64,000 nucleotides of DNA from Saccharibacillus deserti (lineage in GTDB: Bacteria > Bacillota > Bacilli > Paenibacillales > Paenibacillaceae): NCBI RefSeq assembly GCF_013618475.1, contig NZ_JABJVN010000009.1, forward strand, positions 45,600 through 109,599, in the 5' to 3' direction. The position numbers and the translations under genes were made by a program. Of this stretch, positions 26,957-35,450 are shown piece after piece. Below the pieces are notes generated by a model. That model did no database searches. It saw only the letters and a program-made list of their open reading frames with translations, and was not told the origin of the DNA. The stretch's first letter is position 1, and each line of letters starts with the position of its first letter.

Positions 26957-27484
26957 GTGGGCGAGACGCTGGGACTGGAAAAATCGGGAGAGCGCGTTCG
27001 CGAGCATACCGAAGAGTACTTTTTCGAACGGATCGACAGGCAGAGCGGCAAACTGTACAGCATCGCCTACAGCTACCTGCGCAGTGACGCGGACGCGCTG
27101 GAGATGCTGCAGGAAGCTTCATACCGGGCGTGGTCCAAAAGGAAATCGTTGAAAGAAGACGCGCTGTTCGATTCATGGCTGATCCGCATTATGATCAACT
27201 GCTGCATGGACGAACTCCGGCGGCGCAAAAAGGTGGTACCGGTCGAACGGATCGGCGAAGGAGCCATCCAAGCGTCCGAGATGCGCAGCTCCAGCCGGAT
27301 CGATCTGGAACGGGCTTTGGGGCATATGCCGGAAAAATACCGACATGTGCTGACGCTGAGGTTTTATCACGATATGACGCTGGGCGAAATCGCCCGAATC
27401 CTGAACAAGCCGGAGAGTACCGTCAAGACAAGGCTGTATCGGGCTCTCAAGCGAATGCGCAGCCGGCTGGAGCAGGATCGCTAA
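26957..27484 (+). CDS. ECF sigma factor, module 1
   Basis: The 175-residue protein has sigma region 2 (YSIAYSYLRSDADALEMLQEASYRAWSK) and region 4 (MPEKYRHVLTLRFYHDMTLGEIARILNKPESTVKTRLYRALKRM). There is no region 3, which defines ECF sigmas. I chose GTG 26957 because AGGGGGAG is well spaced; the TTG at 26936 lacks a site. The next gene, 21 bases on, encodes the membrane partner. A closely related module follows at 29261, so the pair arose by duplication. Confidence 0.88.
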   Translation: MGETLGLEKSGERVREHTEEYFFERIDRQSGKLYSIAYSYLRSDADALEMLQEASYRAWSKRKSLKEDALFDSWLIRIMINCCMDELRRRKKVVPVERIGEGAIQASEMRSSSRIDLERALGHMPEKYRHVLTLRFYHDMTLGEIARILNKPESTVKTRLYRALKRMRSRLEQDR

Positions 27485-27505
27485 GAAGCGGGGAGGAACG
27501 CGAAA

Positions 27506-28942
27506 ATGGAAAAATATCGGACCGAAGAACGGATGTTGGCGGAAGCGGCAGAACAGGATCGTCGCACTCGGCAGATGCCTTCGGCTGCGCGGCGAAGCGC
27601 GGCTGTTCGAAGAGGCATGGAACGTGCGAAGGGTCGGACGAACCGGAGAGCGGGTTTCGCTTACGGAGGAATAGGGGCGGCGGCTTTTGTCGCAGGGGCC
27701 CTGCTCATCGGATACAGTGGTCTCGCGGGAGAAGGACAGCCTTCTTCCGAATCGGCGGCATCGACACAGGCGAAGAATCTGCCGCAGCTTGACCCTACAC
27801 TTGAACCGTTCTATCCGCTGGTTATGCGCCAGGATCTGACGATCGGCGGCGCGCTGAAGCGAGGCGCGGTGACGCCGATCGATACCGGTTCGGAACGCGC
27901 CGGTTTTGCGCTGGACATTCAGGGAGCGGTGCGCGACAGCCGCAGCTTGACGCTGTTTTACACGCTAAAAGGCCCTAACGGAGACCGCCTGTCGCTGGAC
28001 AAGCCTAAGCTGCTGGACGCTTCGACCGGAAAAACGGCAATGTGGGAAGATGACTACGCGCTTCCGATCGAACAGTTCGACGTGTTGGAGCATGCTCAAT
28101 ACGGGGTTCTCACGCTGCCGCTGCGTCCGGAATTCAGCGATTCGGAGCAGTTTACGTTGAAAGCTTCCGCCTTGTCGGGACGCAGCGTAGCGGATGACGC
28201 TCGTCTGCAGACCTTCGACGTGCCGCTGACGATAGCCTCGACGGCAGCAGAAGAAGAGGATATCGTCTTCGAGCAGCCCCGGAAGTTTACGGTAGAAGGC
28301 CAGTCCCTCGAGATCGAGCGTCTGCGGGTCACGCCGCTGCGGATTTATCTGACCTTGAGCGAAGACACGTATAAAGTCTTCTATCGATTGGTAAATCCGC
28401 GGCTCGTTGTCAGGGATGGCGGCAGGGAGCAGACGCTTGCTCGCGAGGGCATATGGCCTTATCCGGAACAAGACGGCGAAAACTACGAGCTGGTCTACGC
28501 CAATGTGACGGGGAACGGACATCCCGATTCGATCTCGTTCCGGGCGGAAGGGAACGCGAACACGCCGAAACGAAGCAGCGCCTTCGTCGTCGATACCGAT
28601 AAATCGGAGGTGCTGCGCGCGCCCGGAGACGATTACGCGGCTAGCCTGAGCCCAGACTCGACTGGGCTGCAGCGTCTGACGGTGACTTATCCTACGTCGT
28701 CCAAAGATTGGGCCGAAGGCCGGAGCGTGATGTTCGATATCAACTTCCTGGACGCAGACGGAAACGTGCATAAGATGCAGACGGATGCCACGGGCACATT
28801 CGGCGGAGGCATAAGCAACGCGGACGGGACCGCCTCCAACTATTTCTATCTGGAAAAGCTCGATTATCCGCAGCCGCTGACTTTCAAAGTCGTCAGCGCG
28901 CCGGGATGGACGCGAAATGAGCAGGAGATTACGCTGAAATAG
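27506..28942 (+). CDS. DUF4179-type membrane protein, probable anti-sigma factor 1
   Basis: The 478-residue protein has a short charged cytoplasmic N-terminus (MEKYRTEERMLAEAAEQDRR), one transmembrane helix at about 50-72 and a large outside domain rich in beta-strands with a DUF4179/DUF5643-like layout. The N-terminus is where it would hold the sigma factor encoded immediately upstream; release would follow an envelope signal. The start follows a GGGAGG site. A hairpin terminator closes the pair. Confidence 0.8.
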   Translation: MEKYRTEERMLAEAAEQDRRTRQMPSAARRSAAVRRGMERAKGRTNRRAGFAYGGIGAAAFVAGALLIGYSGLAGEGQPSSESAASTQAKNLPQLDPTLEPFYPLVMRQDLTIGGALKRGAVTPIDTGSERAGFALDIQGAVRDSRSLTLFYTLKGPNGDRLSLDKPKLLDASTGKTAMWEDDYALPIEQFDVLEHAQYGVLTLPLRPEFSDSEQFTLKASALSGRSVADDARLQTFDVPLTIASTAAEEEDIVFEQPRKFTVEGQSLEIERLRVTPLRIYLTLSEDTYKVFYRLVNPRLVVRDGGREQTLAREGIWPYPEQDGENYELVYANVTGNGHPDSISFRAEGNANTPKRSSAFVVDTDKSEVLRAPGDDYAASLSPDSTGLQRLTVTYPTSSKDWAEGRSVMFDINFLDADGNVHKMQTDATGTFGGGISNADGTASNYFYLEKLDYPQPLTFKVVSAPGWTRNEQEITLK

Positions 28943-28949
28943 GCGAAGC

Positions 28950-28979
28950 GGCCGGACGACCTTGTCGTTCGGCCTTTTG
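28950..28979 (+). terminator. Terminator after module 1
   Basis: GGCCGGACGAC pairs with GTCGTTCGGCC (one G-T) and is followed by TTTT. Confidence 0.75.
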
Positions 28980-29260
28980 CGTATTTTTAAAACCTCGGAA
29001 ACCGTTTCTCCCCCAAGCGCCGCCTATTATACATAATCGATTAGAAAAAGAACCACGCCGCCGTGCACCTTTTCCTTCGGGAGGCGTTTTTTTTCTCCGG
29101 GTTTCCGCTTTTTGCTAAAATAAATCAATCGTTCTCTTCGGCTATGGAGTCTTACTTATATCAGATTTTGCAAAAGGCTGATATCGGAAGTGCCGAAATG
29201 GCGCCTCCGGTTCCGTCGGGCGGGACTGCTGCAGCAGTCCGGACAGGAGGGGAAGGATAA
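28980..29260 (+). other. Intergenic region before the second sigma module
   Basis: No gene is supported here. There is a GGAAACC element near 28998 that resembles an ECF -35, but no CGTC -10 at proper distance. A TATTAT sequence lies near 29023, and a weak CGCC/GGCG hairpin with a long T run sits at about 29070-29095. A short frame from 29063 has no ribosome-binding site. Confidence 0.4.
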
Positions 29261-29776
29261 ATGGAGAAGGCGGTGGAGGAAGCGGAGCGCAAAGAAAGGG
29301 GACGCTCTGCAAACGCGGAAGAAGAACTGTTCTTTCAAAAAATCTCGGAGCGGCAGCGGAAATTGTATGCGATCGCTTTCAGTTATTTGCGCCGGGAGGC
29401 GGATGCGCTGGAAGCGGTACAGGAAGCATCCTGCCGGGCATGGATTAAACGCAAAAAGTTGAACAACCCGGATGTGTTCGATAGTTGGCTGATCCGGATC
29501 GTCATCAACTGCTGTATGGACGAATTAAGACGCAGAAAGCGTTCATTTCCAGCGGCAGAGATCGAGGAGAAGCATGCGGAAGAAATGCGAAGCAACGATC
29601 GAATCGATCTGGAACGGGCGTTCGAGCGGATGAAACCGAAATATCGGCATACGGTGAATCTCAAATATTATCATGGCATGACAACGGCGGAAATTTCGAA
29701 AGTACTTGGCAGACCGGAAGGTACGATCAAAACATGGCTGCGCGAAGGGCTTAAGCAGCTGAGACAGTTTTTATGA
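29261..29776 (+). CDS. ECF sigma factor, module 2
   Basis: The 171-residue paralogue of the sigma factor at 26957 shares LYAIAFSYLRREADALEAVQEASCRAWIKRKKL, SWLIRIVINCCMDELRRRK and the region 4 segment KPKYRHTVNLKYYHGMTTAEISKVLGRPEGTIKTWLREGLKQL. The ATG has a GGAGGGGAAGGA site. Differences in the promoter-reading helices (KTRLYRALKRM versus KTWLREGLKQL) suggest the two sigmas read different promoters. It is followed after 28 bases by its membrane partner. Confidence 0.88.
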   Translation: MEKAVEEAERKERGRSANAEEELFFQKISERQRKLYAIAFSYLRREADALEAVQEASCRAWIKRKKLNNPDVFDSWLIRIVINCCMDELRRRKRSFPAAEIEEKHAEEMRSNDRIDLERAFERMKPKYRHTVNLKYYHGMTTAEISKVLGRPEGTIKTWLREGLKQLRQFL

Positions 29777-29804
29777 ACTTTTTTTAGAAAAGGAGAAACC
29801 GAAT

Positions 29805-31205
29805 ATGACGAAGCGCGAAGAAGAGAAGCTGGCAAGAGATGCGGAGCAGATGGACAGGGATTCGAGGCAGGTAGGGCAGATGGAGTTGAAAGAAGCGGTG
29901 AAAAAAGGCATTGTACAAGGCCGGAAACGTTCGGCACGCCACCGGACGGTGTATGGAACCGGGGCAGCGGCGGCTGCGGCGGCTGCGATCATTGCTTTGT
30001 CTGCGTCGCTGATGCCTGGGGCGGACGGTCCGGGAGAAGCATCGGATCGCAGCGCGGTGACGGCGGCAGCGCCGCAGGTTCCGGAATCAGCGAAAGAAAA
30101 GATGAAGGACTATAGGGGAATCGGCATGGATTCCAAATACTATAAAGCTATCCAAGGAGGACACATGTCTTCCTTGAACCAAACAGTGAAAAAAGACGGC
30201 TATACGCTGACGCTGCGTGGTGAAGCCATGGATGAGCGGCGTATGCTGGTAGCTTTTTCGCTAAAAAATGAAACGGATCAGCCTGTGTTTTTCCAGAACA
30301 CGAACGTGGACTTTGGGACAGGGATTTATACAAAATGGTTAAGTACCGACATGGCGGCAAGTCCGAACGTCGCGCCGGGGGCAACCGGGACCTATTTTTC
30401 GGAAATCCAGCTGTCTCCGGGGACTAATTATCCGGAAGCCGCGACGTTCCAAACCACCGTTGTCCCTGGGGAATTCGGAAAGCCTGTAGGCGAGAAAACG
30501 GCGATGGAAGTCCCGTTCAAAGCACACCCGCAGGCTTTGAATCCGCAGATCGAAACCGTAAAGACCGAAGCCGAACTCGTGGTTGCCGGACAGCGAATCC
30601 GGGTAGAAAATTTGGAGATTTCTCCAATCGGCATTTATCTGGATTATGTAACGGATACGGCGAACGACAAGCGGATCTTCAGTCTGATCGAACCGAAGCT
30701 GACTGTGAAAAACAAATCGCAAACCGAAAGTCCGAATTTTCTGGGCAAGGAATCTGGGGCGAATACATTGATTTTTGACAGTGTCAAACTGGAAAACCGG
30801 GATTCGATTCTGTTTTCCGTGTCGGGCATCTCGGCCGTTGATCCGGATCAAACCGAATTGATTATCAATACCGCGACCGGTGAGATCCTTAAAGGGAATC
30901 CCAATATTAAAGCGGCAGTCGATCCCGACAAAAAAACGCTTGAACTGCATTACACAGTAGGCGAATATAATGATTTTGTTGCAAGAAACGCGGTTCAATT
31001 CAATCTTGGCGAAACCTTCACCGATGCGGAAGGCAAGGCACACAAGCTGGTCTCAAATTCGATGATCCGTGAGAAAAAAGAAGACAAACTGGTCGAGTCG
31101 ACCGTGTTCAAGCTGGAGGAAGAGAAGATTGCCCAACCTGCCGTACTGGAGATCACCGCGTACTGGCAGCCGATCATGGAGCCGCAGGAAATTGAAATCA
31201 AGTAA
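29805..31205 (+). CDS. DUF4179-type membrane protein, probable anti-sigma factor 2
   Basis: The 466-residue protein has a charged cytoplasmic N-terminus (about 1-44), an alanine-rich transmembrane helix (about 48-66) and an extracellular domain. The domain includes GYTLTLRGEAMDERRMLVAFSLKNET, the recognisable DUF4179 core. It matches the partner of module 1 in plan and size. The AAAGGAGAAA site precedes the ATG. Base composition is slightly more AT-rich than module 1, consistent with an older or separately acquired copy. Confidence 0.8.
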   Translation: MTKREEEKLARDAEQMDRDSRQVGQMELKEAVKKGIVQGRKRSARHRTVYGTGAAAAAAAAIIALSASLMPGADGPGEASDRSAVTAAAPQVPESAKEKMKDYRGIGMDSKYYKAIQGGHMSSLNQTVKKDGYTLTLRGEAMDERRMLVAFSLKNETDQPVFFQNTNVDFGTGIYTKWLSTDMAASPNVAPGATGTYFSEIQLSPGTNYPEAATFQTTVVPGEFGKPVGEKTAMEVPFKAHPQALNPQIETVKTEAELVVAGQRIRVENLEISPIGIYLDYVTDTANDKRIFSLIEPKLTVKNKSQTESPNFLGKESGANTLIFDSVKLENRDSILFSVSGISAVDPDQTELIINTATGEILKGNPNIKAAVDPDKKTLELHYTVGEYNDFVARNAVQFNLGETFTDAEGKAHKLVSNSMIREKKEDKLVESTVFKLEEEKIAQPAVLEITAYWQPIMEPQEIEIK

Positions 31206-31221
31206 TCTGCGGCAGCATGTA

Positions 31222-31262
31222 GGCCAAAGCCGCTTTTCCATCGGGAAAAGCGGCTTTGGCCT
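31222..31262. terminator. Hairpin after module 2
   Basis: GGCCAAAGCCGCTTTTCC pairs perfectly with GGAAAAGCGGCTTTGGCC around a four-base loop. There is no following T run, so it may act as an mRNA 3' stabiliser rather than a full terminator. Confidence 0.6.
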
Positions 31263-31334
31263 GCTTCGGTCTTGCGTTTCCGGAGAGACTTGGATATAGT
31301 GAGGAAAATCAAAAAGGGAAAAGGGGGCATACCG

Positions 31335-31562
31335 ATGACCTATTCGCAGCGCGGCAGTTCGCAGACCGGAGCTTCTTCGGATATTGCGCATCTCGAATAC
31401 CGGATCGGGGAACTGAAAGATCGGGTAGAGCGGCTGCAGGCCGAGATTTCGGCTTCGCAGGGCGGACCGGACGAGCGTCTTCGCGATTTGCGTTCGGAAG
31501 CGGAGCAGGCCCGGATCGGGCTGGAAAGATTGCAGGAAGAACTCGCGGCATACGAGGAATGA
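31335..31562 (+). CDS. Small coiled-coil protein
   Basis: The 75-residue protein has a Ser/Gln-rich start and then a continuous heptad pattern from about residue 18 to the end (HLEYRIGELKDRVERLQAEI, LRDLRSEAEQARIGLERLQEELAAYEE). The ATG follows an AAAAGGGGGC site; the upstream in-frame codons do not. No cysteine, helix-turn-helix or membrane segment is present. It probably oligomerises, but the family is not recognised. Confidence 0.65.
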   Translation: MTYSQRGSSQTGASSDIAHLEYRIGELKDRVERLQAEISASQGGPDERLRDLRSEAEQARIGLERLQEELAAYEE

Positions 31563-31607
31563 TGCCGCGGGTTCTTTTTTTATACCTGGCTTGTAATCGA
31601 TCGATGC

Positions 31608-32966
31608 CTAGATGCCGGCAGTGATCCGCCTCGCGGCGGCTGCGGCTTCGCGCAGCGCCGCTTCTTCGTCGATCGTCAGCAGCTGCCGATCGCGCATCAG
31701 GAAGCGGCCGTCGACGATGACGGTCTCGACGTCGGAACCGTTTGCCGCATAGGCAAGCAGCGAGTAGAGGTCGTGTACGGGCTGAAGATGCGGCCTGCGC
31801 ATATCGATCAGGATCAGATCCGCTTTTCTTCCGACGGTCAGCATGCCGATCTCTGAGCCGAGTCCAAGCAGTTCCGCGCTGCCGGCCGTAGCCATATGCA
31901 GGGCATCGTAAGCGCCGAATGCAGCGGGGTCACCGGCTGCCGATTTGTGCATCCAGGCGGCCGCGCGGATTTCCTGAAACATGTCGAGCGTTGCCGCGCT
32001 GCCGGCTCCGTCGGTTCCGAGACCGATATTGACGCCTTCGCGGCGCATGGCCGCAATCGGGGCCGTTCCGCAGCCGAGCTTCATATTGCTGACCGGGTTA
32101 TGGCTGACGCCGCCGCGCATACCGCGCAGCAATCGGATATCGCTGGCGCTCAAATGAACGGCGTGCGCAAGCAGCGTATGCGTCCGTGCGTCCAGCAGAC
32201 CCAACTCATGCAGATGCTCGGTTGGCGTACGGCCGCAGCGCTCGCGAATGATCGCGGCTTCTTCGATCGTCTCCGCCAGGTGGATATGGATCGGAATATC
32301 CATTTCTTCTGCCAAGCGGACGATCTCGCCGAGCGATTCCGGCGAGCACAGATAAGGCGAATGAGGACCGAGCATGGTCGTAATACGCCCGTTACCGGCG
32401 CCTTCGAAGCGACAGATCAGATCAAGAGCTTCGTTCATGCGCCGTCCGTTATCATCGTCCGCGGTAATTAAGCCGCGAGTCAGCGAAGCCCGCATCCCGC
32501 TGCGAAGAGTCTCTTCGGCAATCCGGTCCATATGGATATACATATCCGCAAAAGCCGTCGTTCCCGAACGGATCATCTCGGCCATCGCCAGTCGGCAGCC
32601 CGCCGCGATATCGTCGGGCGTCATTCGGGCTTCGGCCGGAAACATCTTCGATTCCAGCCAATCCATCAGCTTCAGTTCGTCTGCGAACCCGCGCAGCAGC
32701 GCCATCGGGGTATGTTGATGCGCGTTGACGAGCCCCGGCATGACCGCGCGTCCGCGGGCATCCAGGATCTCGTCTCCGGGTTGTGCCAGGCCGGGAGGAC
32801 CCGAATCTCCGGCACGGATTGCGTCGATCCTTCCGCCGACGATCCGAATATCTCCGATAAACGGACCGTTCTCGGGTCTCTCTTTGTTTTCCATGGTGAC
32901 AATCGCCGCGCCTTCGATCACAAGACCGGCTTCTTCGCGTGCGATTTTTCCGTATTCTTCGGTCAT
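31608..32966 (-). CDS. Amidohydrolase, MTA/SAH deaminase-like
   Basis: The 452-residue TRZ/ATZ-family enzyme has metal ligands His83 and His85 in NAHQHTPM, then HIHLAET, LLAHAVHLS and GTDGAGSAATLDM. This set fits 5'-methylthioadenosine/S-adenosylhomocysteine deaminases, which convert the adenine moiety to hypoxanthine with release of ammonia. Guanine or chlorohydrolase-type substrates are alternatives. The start at 32966 follows GGGAGGAGAAGAGG. In-frame sequence upstream to 33134 has no site. It appears monocistronic. Confidence 0.85.
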   Translation of the reverse strand: MTEEYGKIAREEAGLVIEGAAIVTMENKERPENGPFIGDIRIVGGRIDAIRAGDSGPPGLAQPGDEILDARGRAVMPGLVNAHQHTPMALLRGFADELKLMDWLESKMFPAEARMTPDDIAAGCRLAMAEMIRSGTTAFADMYIHMDRIAEETLRSGMRASLTRGLITADDDNGRRMNEALDLICRFEGAGNGRITTMLGPHSPYLCSPESLGEIVRLAEEMDIPIHIHLAETIEEAAIIRERCGRTPTEHLHELGLLDARTHTLLAHAVHLSASDIRLLRGMRGGVSHNPVSNMKLGCGTAPIAAMRREGVNIGLGTDGAGSAATLDMFQEIRAAAWMHKSAAGDPAAFGAYDALHMATAGSAELLGLGSEIGMLTVGRKADLILIDMRRPHLQPVHDLYSLLAYAANGSDVETVIVDGRFLMRDRQLLTIDEEAALREAAAAARRITAGI

Positions 32967-33171
32967 ATCCTCTTCTCCTCCCTCTTTGCAAAACACGGCG
33001 GCACTTGTCGGAATCGACGCATGCCGCGGAACGGTTTCGCCTGCAGACAAGCATAGACCTTGACGCGGCGTCAAGGTCAAGCGGGGAGATCGGGAAGTTG
33101 GGAACAGGAAAGGAAGGCTCGACAAACGCACCAAAAAAGCGGCACGGAGAACGCCGCGCCGCTTCGAAGAT

Positions 33172-34278
33172 TCAAGTCGATATCAATAGGGCGTAGACCC
33201 GGCCCGACACGTGGGAACATTGTGTCTGCCACCCTTCCGAGTCCAGCAGAAGCAGCAGTTCGTCGAGCTGCGCTTCGTACGAATTCCGAATCTGAAGAAG
33301 CTCCCCGGCTTCTGATCCCGCAGAAAGCTCCGGCTCTCCCGGCCGGGAACTCGAACGTTCAATCTGTTCAAGTTCCCGGATTCGGCGTTCGCGATGCGCC
33401 GCGTTCTCGAACATCGTATCGGCCAGGCAAAATCGGCCGCCGGGCTTCAGCACCCGACGGATTTCCCGCAGGGCCAAAGGCTTCTGCTCGTCGTTCAAGT
33501 GATGGAAAGCATAGCTGCTGACCGCGAAGTCGAAGCTGCCGCGGTTGAAGGGCAGGTAGAGGAAGTTCCCCGTCCGCGCGTCGAGCTGAGGCAGTTTGGC
33601 CCGACAGATCTCCAGCATGGCGCTAGACTGCTCCGCCGCCGACATGACGGCGCCTTCGCGAATCAGCAGTCCGGCCAGATTGCCGGTTCCCGTTCCGATA
33701 TCGAGCCCCGATTCCCCTTGATGCGGCCGGATCAGTTCCCGAACCGCTTCCAACGCCTGCGCGTAATGGGGATGGGCGGGAGAAGCGCCGCCAAGCACGC
33801 GTTCGTCGTGCCGGGCGGCCTGCGCGTTGAAATCCCAGACGTCGGTCCAGCCGGCATGAAGTTCCCGGATCCGTTTCAACTCGGCGGCCATGGCGAACCA
33901 CGCGTCTTCTTCGACAGAAGCCGCATCCGGCGCGGCGGCCGATTCGGAACGCGAGATCATGCGCCCGACCGTTTCCAGATCGCGTTCCAGCTGGTTTTTT
34001 TGCGCAAACAGCTCCGAGCGCCGCCGCTCCAGCGCTTTCCGAATCGCTTCGGCCGCTTCCGCCGAACCTTCGGCAGACGGCAGCGCGCCGATCTCTTCCA
34101 GCGTCAGACCGATCTCCCGCAGCGCGGCAATCCGCTTCAATCGCTTTTCGTCCTCCGGCCCGAAAACCCGATAACCGTTCTCCAACCGCCGAGCAGGCGG
34201 CAGCAGCCCTTTCGCTTCATAGAAACGGATCGAGCGGGCCGACAGCCCGAGTTTGCGCGAAAGCTGCTGAATCCGCAT
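33172..34278 (-). CDS. MerR-type DNA-binding domain fused to SAM methyltransferase
   Basis: Residues 1-70 of this 368-residue protein are a MerR winged helix (IQQLSRKLGLSARSIRFYEAKGLLPP, NGYRVF), followed by a coiled coil (75-110). Residues about 145-368 form a class I methyltransferase with motif I GLDIGTGTGNLAG at about 191-203, later LPFNRGSFDFAVSSYAFHHL and LKPGGRFCLAD. One chain thus senses or regulates and may methylate a small molecule. Its ATG overlaps the stop of the upstream ArsR-like gene by one base (TAATG), so the two are co-translated. Confidence 0.88.
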   Translation of the reverse strand: MRIQQLSRKLGLSARSIRFYEAKGLLPPARRLENGYRVFGPEDEKRLKRIAALREIGLTLEEIGALPSAEGSAEAAEAIRKALERRRSELFAQKNQLERDLETVGRMISRSESAAAPDAASVEEDAWFAMAAELKRIRELHAGWTDVWDFNAQAARHDERVLGGASPAHPHYAQALEAVRELIRPHQGESGLDIGTGTGNLAGLLIREGAVMSAAEQSSAMLEICRAKLPQLDARTGNFLYLPFNRGSFDFAVSSYAFHHLNDEQKPLALREIRRVLKPGGRFCLADTMFENAAHRERRIRELEQIERSSSRPGEPELSAGSEAGELLQIRNSYEAQLDELLLLLDSEGWQTQCSHVSGRVYALLIST

Positions 34279-35207
34279 TACAAGACGGGCTCCGGCTTCA
34301 TCGCGTCGCGGTAGTACAGCCGGAACAGGATATCCTGGTTGTAATTGCCGAAGCCGCTGCCGAACAGCGTCATGCCGCCGACATGCTGCGCTTCGCTGCG
34401 CACGCCGATCCGCAGCTTCCATTCTTTGCTCGACGGGGAGATCTGGTCCAGAGTGACGGAAGAGAGCGGCGTGCCGTCCATAAACGTACCGCTCCGGTTG
34501 ATCTTGAGCCGTTTGAGCAGCCCGTACTGGTTGATATCGTTCGGCCACCAGGCCGGGGTGAGATTGCCGCGCCTTTTGCCGTAATCGCCCGGGCTTGTCC
34601 AGGTCCCGAGATCGACGCCGTTCAGATGAAACGTGATATCGGACGGCCAATCTTCGTCGATTCCCGGCGCTTCGGACGAAATTTCCATCGAAATCTCAAG
34701 TTCTTCCGGCGTTTGGCTCGACAGAAGGAAGTTCGGCGCGCGGTACTCCACAAATCCCTGTCCGAACCAGAGGATCGAAGCGTTGACCCGTTCGGGCGAC
34801 AGGAAAAACCGGGGGTCGTCGAACTGGCCGATCATTTTCTCCGTAGTCGCCAAGCCGCAGGTCGGATGGACTTCCCAATCGGTAAAATGGCCGATCGGCA
34901 CATTGACCGGATGAACGGACCGCCGGTCGCTGCCCGCTTTGGGCAGGGTAATCTCGATGCGGTCTTCGGCCAGCGAGCAGACTTTGCGCGCTCCGCCCCG
35001 GCCGGCCATCCGTTCCGTGCGGATGAGTCCGGCCGTCTCCAGTTTGCGCACATGCATGGTCATGATCGCGCTGCTGAGATTCGATGCTTCGGCCAGTTCG
35101 CGTACGTTCATCGGACGTTCGGCGAGCAGGGCAAGCAGATTCAGACGGACTTTGCTGGCAAGCGCTTCGTACACGGGCAGCGATTGTTCGGTAATGTCGA
35201 GTTCCAT
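34278..35207 (-). CDS. ArsR-like HTH regulator with C-terminal beta-sandwich domain
   Basis: The 309-residue protein starts with an ArsR/DeoR-like winged helix (about 10-75: VYEALASKVRLNLLALLAERPMNVRELAEASNL). A C-terminal region of about 220 residues follows, with the look of a sugar-binding-like beta-sandwich (HFTDWEVHPTCGLA, FHLNGVDLGTWTSPGDYG, GNLTPAWWPNDINQYG). ATG 35207 has GGAGGA directly upstream; TTG 35219 is less likely. It is the first gene of a two-gene operon with the MerR-methyltransferase fusion. The ligand is unknown. Confidence 0.8.
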   Translation of the reverse strand: MELDITEQSLPVYEALASKVRLNLLALLAERPMNVRELAEASNLSSAIMTMHVRKLETAGLIRTERMAGRGGARKVCSLAEDRIEITLPKAGSDRRSVHPVNVPIGHFTDWEVHPTCGLATTEKMIGQFDDPRFFLSPERVNASILWFGQGFVEYRAPNFLLSSQTPEELEISMEISSEAPGIDEDWPSDITFHLNGVDLGTWTSPGDYGKRRGNLTPAWWPNDINQYGLLKRLKINRSGTFMDGTPLSSVTLDQISPSSKEWKLRIGVRSEAQHVGGMTLFGSGFGNYNQDILFRLYYRDAMKPEPVL

Positions 35208-35450
35208 GGCTTCCTCCAAATGGTAGCGATTTTCGAATATCCGATCGGGGATCGTTTCCTATCAGTATATAATGCAAAGCGTTCAAAAGCACGGATAACG
35301 AAGCTTGGGCGGGATTCGACTGTCGAAAACAAGCGAATTTAGACGAACTCGTTTCAGAAAGGACGGATTCCCGTTAATAAGGAGACATAGGAAGACTTCA
35401 GAACCGGCTTGGGTATCGAGCGCGGGTTGGCATAAAAGGAGACTGTAAAA

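Noticed and set aside
26931..26960. TTG 26936 as the start of the first ECF sigma factor
   Set aside because: It gives a longer reading frame but has no ribosome-binding site; GTG 26957 follows AGGGGGAG at good distance.
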